Counted from the stretch's first letter, positions 9,973 through 21,650 are shown. The stretch: 64,000 nucleotides of DNA from Macrotis lagotis (GCF_037893015.1 NC_133661.1:188254809-188318808), one strand, 5' to 3'. Notes: generated by a model from the letters alone, not told the origin. Numbers and translations are program-made.

Positions 9973-12900
9973 TTTTGTTTTGTTTTCATAATAATAAAAA
10001 GGGAGAGAGGTCTGTTGGATTGATGATATGTTTTTGGAGTCCTCTCTCCCAGTCACTTCCCACCACTGGGGAAGCAGGAAGAGGAAGATCAGAGCCCACA
10101 GCTAAGAGCTTCATAATCTTGAGTGCAGAGGTAGTGTGAGGAAAGAAAAATAAAAGAAAGAAGAAAAAATACAAATCCTATATTACCTACAAGAGAATAG
10201 GTAGGAGAGAAAAGATATGGGTCTTTCAAAATGAGGATGAAGCCTGGGGCAGGCTGCAGGAGGCGGGATGCAGCAGGACCCTCCAGTCCACATGTGCCAC
10301 ATGCTTTTGTGCTGCAGCTGTGTCCTTAGGGGTTAGGCTGAGACACCTTCTAGGCAGGTGGCTCTGGCTATGCTGTTGGCTGCCCATCTGGTCATCCTGT
10401 TTCAGGTGGTGGAGGATCTGGGTGACTGCTGATGGAGGCATCAAGAGGTATATAAAGGGAGTTAGCTGAGAGGCAGCTGCTGTGGCAAGACTGTGGCCAG
10501 TGCTGTCAACCCTCCACTTCCCAGGATTAAAGGCAAGTTGAAGAAGGGAGAAGGAGTCCCAGAATTAACATCTTGTTTCTCAAAGGACTGCTGAGTTTTG
10601 GAGTATACAGAATCTGAAATATCTAACACAATTGAATTACTGGAGGTGACTGATGCACCATATCCACTTAGCTGTTTAAAAATGTGACTGATGCGTTCAC
10701 ACTGACACCATGCTGCTTGGAAGACCTGGGAAGGATAGGGAAAGCAGCAGGCCCAAACTGGAAAGTTCTGGAGAGGTCCCGCCCCCTGCCCTCCCCCCAC
10801 CATGTGTAATTGTAGCCTGGAGGCAGCCTCCTGTTCAAGAATGTCTGCTGTGAGGTGTGATGAGTCTGTCTGATTCTTCTGCGACTGTGCCAGGGTTCTG
10901 TCTGGCAGTGGGGATGAGGTATCTCCAGTCATACTTGAGAGGTCACCAGAGTAAGAATTGCTGGCCAGGCTACTATGTATCCCTCCCAGTCAGACAAGTG
11001 GTAGGTGTAAGTAACAGGATACTTTAGTAATCTAAGGGGACTCTTCTCTGAAGCATCTGCACATTATCATAACCATACACTTGTGCCAGGTCAGTATTTA
11101 AGTCCTAGAGTCATAGTTCATGGAGTAGGCAACCAGAAGGATTGGGGGAGCTTTTCCTCAGTGGCAACTGTGCTTCCGGTTGAGGCAGTGCTGGTGGAGT
11201 CACTGCTCAGGCTGAGACCTAGACTACTACCACTGTTTAAGCTGGATGAGTCACTGACCATGGGAGGAGGTGCTAAGATTATGTTGGATGTAGCAGAGAA
11301 TGTGATGGAGGAAGAATGGAGACTCTTTTCACTTAAAAGGCTTCTATGCAAAAGAGTCTATTTTGAAGTGGGCCAAGAAGAAGAAGATGATGATGAAAGT
11401 GTATAGTGTTGGGTAGATAAGGTGCTGTGTGTTGAGTGGTGGTAGTATTTAAAAGCTCCTCATTGTGGCTCAAGCTACACAATGTGAATGACTGCTCATT
11501 GGCTATGGTCAGCAAGAAGTCTGCAGATACTGTGTCATGGAGAAGGGGGTTCTGAGAAGGGAGAGCAAGTCATATTCTACCTCAGGGCCAGTATATTGTG
11601 TGGTCTGTAATTGTATGACCTACACAGAGCTGAAACCATTCTTTACCTGAGACAGGTCTTTCTGGGGAGATGAGGAGATAAAGTTGGGTTACTGCAGAGT
11701 TTGTGTGAATCTCTGTTCATGAGAAGGCCTTGAGGTTGTCAACTGAATTGGACCACTTGGGTAGCTGGACTCTTGACTCTGGTTGAAGAAAACTGTAGAG
11801 GAAGCTCACTTGCAGTGCTGGTATAGAGACTGCTTGGAGTCTGACTTGAGTTGGTGCTCATGGTAAGAGTGGACTCATACTCAGAGAGGACAGACTGTGA
11901 CCCAAACTGTAATGTTAAATTGCAGGTTTAGCCCTAAGAAATCTGCTAAGTGCAGCAACTCCGCTGACAGAACAGGAATCTTTGAAGGAAGTCTTTTTCT
12001 TTTGCTGCTTCAGTTGCTACTGAGCTGGCTTGGGGATAGAGGACTGGTTGTATGAAGACCAAAGGGCCATCTGTAGACCTGAAGTGGACTTGCTAGGCAA
12101 TCAGGAAGGGACTAGAGGAGGCAACAGTAGAGTTCATCATTGAAGGTGGATTTTCCTGCATGAACAGTTTTTTCATGGCTGAAGATAGGCTTGGTGCTTT
12201 GAAAATGGGATGGAGACTGTGGGATCTATTTGGTTCTTTGTAGAGGCTGCTCAAGGGAATTCAGGATCAAGAGGCCAGTTATTGGCCAAAATAACACAAG
12301 CTCTGTTGACCCTTGAGCTGAAAGCTTCCACAAAACTCTGATTTGATAAAGACAACTGTGTCATTCTTGACCTCATTATTCGATAAGCCCTGCTTCCAAA
12401 CTTCTTGCCATGGGTCACATCCTGCTGGGGTAATTCCTGCCCATAACAAAGTTACATCATTGTTTTTATTCTGTATGCTAATTTTGTGGTTTTCTTCTAT
12501 AAGAACTATTTGATGTTTTCAATAAATGGCTCTGCCAATTGTCCTGGTGGTATTCCCCACCCAGGTGTATATGTGTTTCTTTTCTCTCCTGAGCTGAATG
12601 GTTCCCCTGCTGATCAGTTCTTCAAATAATACTACACCAGAGATGGGAATTGTGTTGTAGAGCTCATGTCTCAATCCACTGAGAGTGCTGAACTGCCAAA
12701 CTGGCCAAAGACTGAGCTGTATTGAACCACTCCAAGAATTAGAAACCTATGGAGCTACCACCTTCATCTTCGTCAACATCATCAAATCATACTGTGATGA
12801 GAGAAGGTGCTTCCTGATGCAGTATGTGATATGATGCTCTGCTTTGAGTTACTGAACACCAAAGGCTGGACCAGGGAAGGAGTCTGAGATGGACCCAGAT

Positions 12901-13785
12901 TGCTTGATACATTCTCCATTGTAAAAGGTGTCTTCTCTAATAGGACAACAAGATTGATCCTCTGACCAGCAATGATTGTCACCTTTTCTGCAGGCAGAGA
13001 CACTGAAGACATTCTTGAGGCAGTGAAGATCTTGGTGTCAGTGAGATCTTTATTCCAACTTTCTGTACCCCATTCTTTTGTCTTTTGTTCCTCAATGCAC
13101 CAGGAGTGGCCTTAAATTTTCAGGGATAAGTTGACCCCTTAACCCCCATGAAATCAAGTCTTATCCCATCATCTGGCTCAAACTACACTTGTGTTGCCAC
13201 TACTATTTTCATAGTTTTTATTGATGTTGATGGTTCTACATAATCAGCTTGGTTAAAGGTTCCCACACCTTGAGCAGAAAACAATCCTGCCCTTTTCCTA
13301 AAACCATCTCTTTCTCATCTATGGACACTTCAGCCTCCTACTGCATCTCTTCCCGATGGGCCTCCAGTCTTAGCACCATGTAATCCATTTTACTGACCTT
13401 AAAACTCTCGTGCACAACTGGTGCCTCTTCCCAGTCTTGATGGTCCACTGATACACCTGCTAAAATCCCTGTCTCTGTCTCTGTTCTCTTTGCCTTCCTT
13501 ATTGAATTCCATCTGTCTGTCATCCTTCTTTCCTGAACTCCCCTCAACAGTATATCAATGATTCTATTCACATGTCCATTGCAGTCATACAAAGCAATCA
13601 CACATTCTTTCTGGTTCTTGCCTGTGATGTCAGTCAGTCAAAGCATCATTATGCAAAATGATCTGTGGAAGTCAAATTTGTTCTGCAAGTAGTAGCCTGT
13701 GGACTCTGCTCATGCTGTCTCTGATTCTGTGTCTGTGTGTGCTCCCAGTTTCCCTGGGCTTGGTTAGTGCCCACTTTTACAATAT
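9973..13785 (-). pseudogene. UBAP2L: Processed pseudogene of UBAP2L
   Basis: Read on the minus strand, this intronless stretch follows UBAP2L from the N-terminus (VGTN.A.GNWE near 13780-13745) through the UBA domain (VIALYDCNGHVNRIIDIL near 13560-13600), PLPAEKVTI.AGQRI..VVLL.KTP (about 13012-12900), SNSKQS...TFSHHSM, the Ser/Thr-rich middle (LNSGSSLGLSLSSDST near 11220-11180) and the C-terminus (VYSKTQQSFEKQ near 10600, QILHHLKQDD near 10420). The parent encodes a ubiquitin-associated protein of stress-granule and RNA metabolism. Many stops, frameshifts and deletions break the frame, including loss of sequence just upstream of the UBA part, so no protein is expected. It appears to run through the 3' UTR to about 9987, followed by an eroded A-rich tail (TTTTG units on the + strand, 9973-9986). 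I could not recognise target-site duplications, which fits an old insertion. The many separate matches make the parent assignment strong. The paralogue UBAP2 is less likely. Confidence 0.88.
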
Positions 13786-14585
13786 ATACAAATAATAGTA
13801 TTTACAAGGTAAAATACTTGCCTGCTAAGCTGCTGCTACCATTGTACTCCCAGGTTTACTTTAGTTTCCTCTGCACCTACACCCCTACAGATTTGTTTTA
13901 ACCCAAATTCTAATAGACCATTCCCCAGTGTTCCCAAAAATCTCAATAATCTCAACATTTTCCCCAGTGTCATGCTTATATTTCCAGCTTTTAACTACCC
14001 ATTTTACTAAGTGTACTCATATTTAAATAACAATTAAAAATTAAATGCAGAATGGTGAGATTCAATACATTGAACTTTCTCCTTGGGAGTCTTTGAAGTT
14101 GACCGGAACTGATGATAGGAGAAAGGGAGTTGAATTTAAGAATTTGTCTTAGTTTAGAAAATTTAATGTCATACAATATTTTTGTTCTAGATAGAAATGC
14201 ACCAAAAATATTAGAGACTGATAGAACATTTCTATTTTCAAAGTTTTCCAAAATAGAACAATTCAGTGTTGGTTTGAGTAGTCAATTTCAGGATGTCACA
14301 ATTAATGAAACAATGAAAATTAGACATTTATTTTATAAGACTAGTTTTTTTAACATTCATTGTTCAGATATATTTTAAAAGTTCAGTCCTTTAATATAGC
14401 AATAATCCTAATGTATCTATAAACAGAATGTTACTAAAAAGGTTTACATTGGCATGTAAAATACTATCATTACAAATGCATGAAATTATTAAATTTTAAA
14501 ACATCTTAACATAATCATGTATAACTGTACAAATCACACAAATCTCAGTTTTAAAACATTTAAAAGGTAATTTCAAATTATACAG
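13786..14585. other. AT-rich intergenic, nothing recognised
   Basis: Overlapping 86-88 codon frames on opposite strands around 13991-14378 have no recognisable domain and are probably chance. Confidence 0.4.
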
Positions 14586-14589
14586 GTAG

Positions 14590-14982
14590 TAATAAAAGTA
14601 GAAATTCTTTTTGCAATGGCAAGGATTTGGAACTTCAAGGGAATTCCTGGCAACTGGTCAGCTGGGGAATGACTGAAAAAGTTTAAGGGGCAGTTAGATG
14701 GTGCAATGCTTACAGAACTAACCCTGAAGTCAGGACATGTTCAAATATGGCCTCAGACACTTACAAGCTGCGTAATCTTGAGCAAGTCACTTAATCCTGA
14801 CTGCCTAAAATCCACGACAATTTCAAGATATTCTGATTGAGATCTGGTCACAGGACTTGGCTCAAGAGGAGAAAGTGAGGCTGATAATTTAGCACAGTAC
14901 TCACCTCACTCAAATCCAGTTTCACATACATGTAATAACCACCTCCCTGATGGTTTGGATTTCTTCAAAAATGAAGGACAAG

Positions 14983-15020
<38 letters not shown>

Positions 15021-15535
15021 CAATCATCATTATTCTGTAAGAACGATGAGCAACTGGACTTTCAAAAAGCCTGGAAAGCTTGAACTGATGCTGAGTGAAC
15101 TGAGCAGAACCATGAGAACATTGTATACATTAATAGCAACATAGTAGGACGACCAACTATTATAGTTGAGCTTCTCTTGGCAGTTCAATGATCAAAGACA
15201 ATCCTGAGAGTCCTGGCTATGGAAAATGTCATTCGCATCTTGAGCAAAAATGATGGATTCTGAATGCAGAGCAAAGCATACTATATTCACTTTTAAAAAC
15301 TTCTTTTATGTTTTTCTTTCTTTCTTATGTTTTTCCCCTTCATTTTAATTCTTCTTTCACAACATGATTATACACATACAACCTATATCAGTTTGTTCAA
15401 TGACATGGGGAAGGGGGAGGGAAGAGAGGCTGGTATAAAAATATGGAATTCAGAAAGCTTGCAAAAGGGTGAATGCTGAAAATTATCTTTTTATGTAATT
15501 GGAAAACATTTAAAAATAAATAAAAAGTTTAGAGC
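14590..15535 (+). repeat. L1 3' end (ORF2 end and 3' UTR), split by a SINE
   Basis: Before the SINE the sequence reads CAATGGCAAGGATTTGGAAC and AGCTGGGGAATGACTGAA. After it come AACTGATGCTGAGTGAACTGAGCAGAAC and GAACATTGTATACATTAATAGCAAC, the end of marsupial L1 ORF2 (LMLSE.SRT.RTLYT.IAT). A 3' UTR with a GGGGAAGGGGGAGGG stretch and the terminal GTAATTGGAAAACATTTAAAAATAAATAAAAAG follows. The copy is 5'-truncated. Confidence 0.75.
14687..15029 (+). mobile_element. Long SINE with LINE-like tail and CAT microsatellite
   Basis: The tRNA-like head GGGGCAGTTAGATGGTGCAATG is followed by a body of about 300 bases ending in GGATTTCTTCAAAAATGAAGGACAAG. A CAT run of about 15 units (14982-15029) occupies the tail position. 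The end resembles two other long SINEs (38763-39078 and 42273-42590) and the 3' end of the RTE-type LINE at 30410. The His-rich frame here is an artefact of the CAT run. Confidence 0.75.
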
Positions 15536-15900
15536 TGGTTTTGTTAAAAATCTACATTTACCATTCAAATAAAGGAAAACTTCCAAAACCAAATACACAT
15601 AGAATTAAACATTTACAATAATTCTTTCCTAAAAGTGCTTCTTTTTTACATTTTTAAAAAGAAATACTTCCTTTCTAGTTCTTCAGTTTCCTTCTTAAAT
15701 GTCTCTAAATTATTTTATTCACAGAATTATAAGCTTGTTACTAAAAATTCAAAGCTTTTGGATAACATTTCAGTTCTTTAGGGAATAGAGAGGATAGGAA
15801 ATTCATAACAAACAACTCTGACAATGTTTCTAAATATGATCAATTAAAATGCATCTTAGACGAGAGAATTTATGAATATGTTACCACAACCAAGCCCATT
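15536..15900. other. AT-rich intergenic, nothing recognised
   Basis: No named repeat or coding signal. Confidence 0.4.
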
Positions 15901-17560
15901 CTATTTGGATTGCCTGTGGCAAGACATCTTGTGTTCAAAAGATACATCTGTACTATTCAAGGAACCAGAGTGACCTCCTTCCTATGAGTCTGATCCTGAT
16001 ACCATCCTCCATTTCTGTGTTGTACATTTCCTTCCAACCTGATTTGGTTTACGGTCTTCTTTAGTTACATTCAGTACACTGCTTGAATTGTTTTCTGGTA
16101 TAAGATGAATTGTTTGGAAACATTTTGAAGTAGAAGAAGAAGAAATAGGCAGAAATTGAGTGAATTTAGATTTGTATATTGAATACTTGCTAATAAAGGG
16201 TAAGATTGTTGTACACACTTGGAGAGTGGTGTTAGATTGTCCTGATTAGAACATCTCAAAAAGTCTCTCTGAGGTTTTCCATTTTCTGAGTTCTTATTGT
16301 CAAAAGAAGTCACTTAAGAATTATTTCTTTAGGGTGGCTAGGTGGCACAAGGGATAAAGCACCGGCCCTAGAGTCAGGAGTACCTGGGTTGAAATATGGC
16401 CTCAGACACTTAATAATTACCCAGCCATGTGGCCTTGGACAAGCCACTTAACCCCATTGCCTTGCAAAAACCTGTAAATAAAAAAGAATTACTTCTTTAG
16501 TCAACCAGCTCTGACTTCTTCAAAGAACTTCTCTCTAATCCCTAGTTGGATAGCAACTTCTGTACGACTCTCCTTCTTTCTCAAACTTCTTTTTTTTTAA
16601 ATCTTTAAATAAGGTCCATTCCTCTTCAAGATGTTCTTTTACTTCCAAGTTTTACACTTGGAATTGTCAGAATCATACACAGCAGTAAACAGTGATCATT
16701 TCCTTTAATTTCTGAATTTCAAACTTGTTTTTCAGTTTCTTATTCATGGTCCTGTCATGGGATAACTTTTCATCCTTAAAGTATCCTTTGACACTTGGTT
16801 TTCATTTTTCAATGTGATTTTTCAGAATTCTCCAGTTTCCTAATGTTATTAATAAGCTACTCTCCCAGTTTCATAGGAGAGCTTCCACCTATTTTCTTCC
16901 ATTAGTTCTGAAGTATCTTCTTCAACATCCAATTGAACAGTTCTAGAACTGTCTTCATTTATTTTTTAGGTTTTTACTTTTGTAGTATCAGAAGAGAAAT
17001 TATTTTCTTTTTTATTTGCTGGAGAATTTTTTTTTAGTTCAACATTTTTCCTACAGAATTTGCTTCTGGCATTGTTCATTGTCATTTAGCAGTTTTATAC
17101 ATTTCATCTTTATTCCTAGCTTCAGTTTTCCCCATTCTACATGTACCTCTCCTCCCATCTCTCTTCCTACAAAATTTAAAATAGCCTAGCTATTTTTTCT
17201 CCTTCGTATTCATAATAAGTTTATGAAGACATTCCTTTACCTTATTATATCCATGCTCTTTTCCCTTCACATAATGATTATACAGAGTTGTCAGACTTGC
17301 AACAATATTCTATGATTTTGTACCTCATCCTTTCAATTTCTTCTTTTAAATTTTAAATTTAAGAAATTCTTCTTTTAAATTTTTTGTTATTTATGGTTGT
17401 CTCTCTGCTAATTCATTTCCTTCTTAGAAGTTTCTGATTGTTTCTTCAGCTTGGAATAGCAGTTCTGCTGATAGTCCTTATTAAATCCCCTTTTCAAATT
17501 GTTTCCACATTTTTGTGAGTTAGGAGATTCTTTTAATGAAATAAGTAATTCATAGATACA
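15900..17560 (-). pseudogene. Possible retro-pseudogene of an unidentified, partly coiled-coil protein
   Basis: On the minus strand, two overlapping frames (16313-16071 and 16218-15982) read as ordinary soluble protein, for example SSSSTSKCFQTIHLIPENN and VTKEDRKPNQVGRKC, ending in a stop at about 15982. Upstream (16500-17560), beyond a SINE, the minus strand keeps giving Lys/Glu-rich, coiled-coil-like phrases such as EEDTSELMEEN and MNKKLKNKFEIQKLKEM with many stops and shifts. This looks like the 3' half of a decayed processed copy of a coiled-coil gene. I do not recognise the parent, and chance A-rich composition could mimic part of it. Confidence 0.3.
16332..16483 (+). mobile_element. SINE with 16-bp target-site duplication
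   Basis: A complete copy: head GGGTGGCTAGGTGGCACAAG, CACTTAATAATTACCC, tail CTTGCAAAAACCTGTAAATA. It is flanked by AAGAATTATTTCTTTA (16316-16331) and AAGAATTACTTCTTTA (16484-16499), one mismatch in 16. The poly(A)-ended tail and the long duplication indicate L1-type retrotransposition. Confidence 0.9.
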
Positions 17561-18640
17561 GTTTAACTCTTTTGGTGCTTATTTTTTTTCTTTTGTCCCA
17601 GTGCTGAATATTTTGGTTCTAATTTGAGCCAATAAATGAATTTCACAAGGGATCAACTATAGTTGCAGGATATGTTAGTTTCTTCCTAACTTCCCTATAA
17701 CTGATCCTAAATAACTAAATTACAATTAAAACTCACAGAAAAAATATTTTTCCACATAACATGCTCCTGTATTGACTTAAAACAGCAAAGATATTTATCT
17801 CTTTTGGATTCTTCATATAATGAAGGAAAATCTAAAGCAGTCATCTCCTGATCAAGATAGGATATAACCTAATCAACATTTTCTTCTGTGTAAAAAACCC
17901 TGAAAAAATTGTGTAATCTCTTTGTCAAATGCAGTGAAGGACATAGAACTTGCTGTGATTATGAGCTTGAAGGAGACATATTGGTTTTTGAAGTAAACAG
18001 AGAGATAATTTTGCTTTCTGATGCTAGATTTGTATTATAATCATATATCACTCTCCTATAACCTTCACAATAGCTAGAATGCCTGAGTGTCTAGCTCAGC
18101 AATAAATGTATTTAGTGTATTTGGCTATGAAAATCTTCTACATAGACATCGCCTGAGAACTTGATTTTTCTTATATGTATAAATTCAGAAATTCTGTCTC
18201 CACTTTAGTCTAGTCATGGACCCCCACTATGGGTAGGGGGTATGCGTCTGGCTCTATGCCTTAGAATCATCAGACTCCCCCTATACATTCACTTTATTAA
18301 CTAATTTTCATCACTCCTGCTGGAGTTGAAATCCCTTTCATTTTGATTTCAATTTCATGAAAATAAAACATATACATACATGAATGAAAAGGAGAATCAG
18401 TTCCCCCAGTATATGTTATGGTAGATCACTTCAAACCCCTTTGGTATGAATGGTTTTACAAATAAAAAAAAAAAAAAAGAGAAAACACTCAAATTATACT
18501 TTGGAATGTGTTAGTAAGAGAGGGACCAAGGAAATATTCCATTGTACTGTAGATTGAGGGGGTGGAGGTGGGATGGGGAAAGAAATTGTAATTTGTATAT
18601 TTTGTGTTCAATCATAAACATCTCCACTTAAATTCTCATA
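17561..18640. other. AT-rich intergenic, nothing recognised
   Basis: It includes a 15-base A run near 18464. No coding frame or named repeat. Confidence 0.4.
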
Positions 18641-18644
18641 TGCT

Positions 18645-18770
18645 GTGTTCATAAGCTTCGTGTTACAGATGAGGAAAATGCGGTGTGGTGAGATAAAATC
18701 ACTTATTAAAGCCATATCTAAGTAGTAGAGCTAGAACTTAAAATCCAGTTTTAAAACTGGATCTCATGTT
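18645..18770 (-). repeat. MIR-like fragment
   Basis: TGTTACAGATGAGGAAAATG followed by AAATCACTTATTAAAGCC and GTAGTAGAGCTAGAACTTAAAATCC is the minus-strand MIR order. Confidence 0.5.
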
Positions 18771-18771
18771 G

Positions 18772-18963
18772 TTGTTTAGCAATTATACGTCATGCCTGAC
18801 TCTTCCTGACCCATTTTGATATTTTCTTGTCAAGGATATGGGAGCAGTTTGCTCTTTTCTTCTCCAACTGATTTTACTGGTGAGACAAAGGAGACAAAAA
18901 AGGGTTAAATGACTAACCTAAGGTCACACAGCTGGTATCTGAGGGTTGAGTCCTTTTTGCTAC
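18772..18963 (-). repeat. SINE of the 'GTCATGCCTGACTCTTCCTGACCC' class
   Basis: It reads ATACGTCATGCCTGACTCTTCCTGACCCATTTTG in pieces, then TTTTCTTGTCAAGGATATGGGAGCAGTTTGC, TTCTCCAACTGATTTTACTGGTGAGACAAAGGAG and CCTAAGGTCACACAGCTGG. This is the marsupial SINE class whose tail resembles an RTE-type LINE ('TTGGCAAAGATACTGGAGTGGTTTGCCATTTCC'). Confidence 0.65.
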
Positions 18964-19113
18964 TTTTTTTTTTTTTTGCAAGGCAATGGGGTTAAGAGTA
19001 CCTTGCCCAAGGTCACACAGCTAGGTAATTATTAAGTGTCTGAGATCACATTTGAATTCAGGTCCTCCTGACTCCAGGGTCAGTGCCCTATCTACTACAC
19101 CACCTAGCAGCCC
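18964..19113 (-). mobile_element. SINE, minus strand
   Basis: A T tract, GCAAGGCAATGGGGTTAAG, CCCAAGGTCACACAGCTAGG, TAATTATTAAGTGTCTGAG and CCACCTAGCAGCCC form the reverse complement of the standard SINE. It is inserted in older SINE sequence on both sides. Confidence 0.85.
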
Positions 19114-19320
19114 ACTGGAGTACTTTTTTCTTCAGATACAGTTCTCCATCTACTAAACCACATAGTTACCTAGAGTGCTTTGCCATTTCCTTCTCCAGTA
19201 ATTAACGGAAACAGAAGAAATTTATACAACTTTTGAATGTCTGGGTCTGGATTTGAATTTAAGTCTTCCTTATTCCAGGCCCAAACTCTATCCACTGAGT
19301 CCATTTGTTTCCATTTCTAA
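19114..19320 (-). repeat. Older SINE remnant
   Basis: Contains GAGTGCTTTGCCATTTCCTTCTCCAGTAATT, GAATTTAAGTCTTCC and AACTCTATCCACTGAGTCC in pieces, the 3'-to-5' order of the same RTE-tailed SINE class. Confidence 0.5.
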
Positions 19321-19979
19321 TGATTATTTCTAATTCATTATGTCACAGAAGTTTTTCCAATGAAAAGTATGTTATTCCAATTTGTTGAGTATGAAGTGAA
19401 ACTTCAAAAAATATTTTAATTTGTGATTCTTTTACTTTCATGGGTTTAAGTCTAACCTCTGACTCATACTTGACTCAATTCTCTGAGACTTGAAGTTACA
19501 GAGAAGCTTGCTGACCAGCACTGAATGAAGGAGTTTCTCCAATCAGGAATCTCCTACATTAATGATACCATATGTTGAGTCCATAATCCTGTTCTTAGCC
19601 TGCTTCTTAATGATTTGGAACAATTTTTTATATGACTGTTATAATTTGCAAATCTTTTTTGAAATTTTTGACCACCCATTCATTAGGAAATGATTTAAGT
19701 CACCTATATTAATATTGTTTTTCTATGTTTTGGATGCTTTCTTAGAAGAAAATTTGATAAAAAAAGATTTTTATCAATCTACAATTTCTTTTTTTATCTT
19801 GGTTTCATGAATTTTTTCCATATAAAAACCTTTCTCAATGTTTTAGGTGTTTTCTCTGTTAAAGAATTTTCACTGGTGAAGAATGTTTCCCCTATATAAA
19901 CTTATAGAAGAATATTATTCATTTTCTTCCAATTTTTTGTAGACTGAAATTCCAGAGTAAAACTGGGTAATCAACTATG
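19321..19979. other. AT-rich intergenic with a possible old L1 trace
   Basis: TTATCTTGGTTTCATGAATTTTTTCC near 19794-19820 loosely resembles minus-strand L1 ORF2 ('AATCTTGGTTGCATTGGTTTTG'), but too little is left to call it. Confidence 0.25.
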
Positions 19980-20345
19980 TCATACTAAGCATGGTCTCTC
20001 TTACTATAGTCTCTGGTTGAATTTGCTTATTCCTTAAATTAGCTTTTTTTAGCTGCCATATCATACTTTTGACTAGTATTGACCATTCTATCCACTAAAA
20101 ATCCAGATCATAGATGAATATCTAGTGTCTTTTCTACCTTATATTGTGGAAGCTCACTTTTTGAATTCAAACAAAAAGTTTTGCATTACTATATGCTACA
20201 TTAAAATTCGTATTTTTAAATATGGTTCATGTTTCTAGACTCAATGTCTCTTAACTGACTCGTATTATATTAGTTAAGTCTTCCATAGTATTATCACCTA
20301 CAAATCTGGTAAACATGACATCTATACATTTATTCAGGGTGCCCA
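19980..20345 (-). repeat. CR1/L3-type LINE remnant (RT region)
   Basis: The + strand reads TTCTATCCACTAAAAATCCAGATC, AAAAAGTTTTGCATTACTATATGC, ATTAAAATTCGTATTTTTA, then AGTATTATCACCTACAAATCTGGTAAACATGACATC in pieces. CR1 elements in this orientation read 'GTCCACTAAAACCCCCAGATCC', 'ACTTTGCATTTGTCC' and 'GGTGTCATCTGCAAACTTTATAAGTATAC', the last being the complement of the reverse transcriptase FADD(T)K codons. The order matches over about 300 bases with heavy decay. Confidence 0.55.
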
Positions 20346-20457
20346 CTTTGAGCATCTGCCATGAGTGAGTTCTCTATAAAATAGTCTTTTAGGGGGAGGT
20401 TTATATTAAAGATTCAAAGAACATGGTCAGCCTATTGGAATTGTGCTTTCAGAAGAT
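20346..20457 (-). repeat. RTE-type LINE fragment
   Basis: It aligns with 30735-30845 inside the longer RTE-type element: TGAATTCTCCATAAAATAGT versus TGAGTTCTCTATAAAATAGT, then GTCAGCCTATTGGAATTGTGC versus GAGCAGCCCATTGGAGCTGTGC. Confidence 0.6.
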
Positions 20458-20463
20458 ACATTA

Positions 20464-20465
<2 letters not shown>

Positions 20466-20495
<30 letters not shown>

Positions 20496-20496
20496 C
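20466..20496 (+). repeat. TTA microsatellite
   Basis: About ten ATT/TTA units. Confidence 0.9.
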
Positions 20497-20944
20497 ACTG
20501 AAAATATTTTCCCTGTACTTAATATTAAACAAAATTAGCTTACTAAACTTGGCATTGAATGGAAATTGGATGCTAACAGCAAAAGTTATTTTTATAAATA
20601 GAATATGGCATAGTCTTATATCTTTATTTAGAAAATAACCATCTTAATATCTCCAATCTGAAACAATTGGAAATAATTTGAGTTTCTAAAGAGCTTTCAA
20701 ATGCACTGTTATATTTGATATAATAAAAATTAAGATATTATCAATATTTTATCTATGAAGAAACTGAAACTAGAGAAATAAAATTCCAAGTCCAATATCA
20801 TATATATATATATATATATATATTTTGTCTTTGTCTATCACATTTTCTGTGCTTATATATGCATCTGTCTTGATAGTCTGTGTGTTTGTGTTTTACTTCT
20901 TTCCTGATTTCATAATAAACATATTTCAATTTTTTTATCTTTTT
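20497..20944. other. AT-rich intergenic with a TA run
   Basis: A TA microsatellite lies at 20802-20824. A weak MIR-like GAAGAAACTGAAACTAGAGA occurs near 20755. Nothing else recognised. Confidence 0.45.
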
Positions 20945-21650
20945 TATCTTCAAAGACTTTAGGGATTCAACTCATTGTCATTTCCAAGTTGAATAAATAT
21001 GCTTACCTAACCCTTTTTCTAGTCAATGATGAAATATTAAATGGAAAAAATGGCTGACCCAGTGGAATAGCATGAGACATCTCAATAAGTATGTATTCCT
21101 CATAAAGATCTTGCCCACGTCTTTGTCTCATGGATCTAAAAACTGCCATTCTAATAATTCCCATTGCAAGTATTCTTCAGGGCTGAATTATCCCCAGACA
21201 CCCAAACCATATTCTCTATCATGTCACAAGTAAGTAGGATGGATTTAGGAATCTAAGGGGAGCCACAAAAGGAAAACAAATATTTGAAATCAAACTCATA
21301 GGTGATCATTGTGGGAGCACTTCCAATCTTTGAAGCAGAGCTGATAATTTTTATATGAAGAGACCAGGAAACTAAGAGAGGTGTGAAATTTCTGATTATC
21401 CATAAAAAATATTACTGGAGGATAGGAATAGTAAATAACAAAAATTATTGAATTTTAAAGGGCTGTATTAGAGGATAATTGTTGACATAGTGCAATAGAG
21501 TAGAGGTCAGAGTACTTGAGGGGAAATTTTAATGAATGGAATTAGTGACTGTGAATGAAGTATGAATGTAGGGGTCCCTTCCAGATGTGCCTACCTTTGT
21601 TGACTATCTACTTCACATCTTTTCCAGGATTCCTTTTATAGGAGTCAAAA
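20945..21650 (+). repeat. Distal upstream block of the OR4N tandem duplication, copy B
   Basis: Homologue of 386-1060, about 5.9 kb upstream of the second OR4N exon. The best-kept stretch is TTGCAAGTATTCTTCAGGGC and neighbours (about 21160-21210). A good splice-donor-like CACAAGTAAGTAGG lies at about 21224-21237, where copy A has a poorer match. This could mark an untranslated first exon. It is an inference from conservation and position only. Confidence 0.5.

Noticed and set aside
14950-15144. Frame with a run of histidines that could look like a metal-binding protein
   Set aside because: It is the CAT microsatellite at a SINE tail followed by L1 3' sequence.
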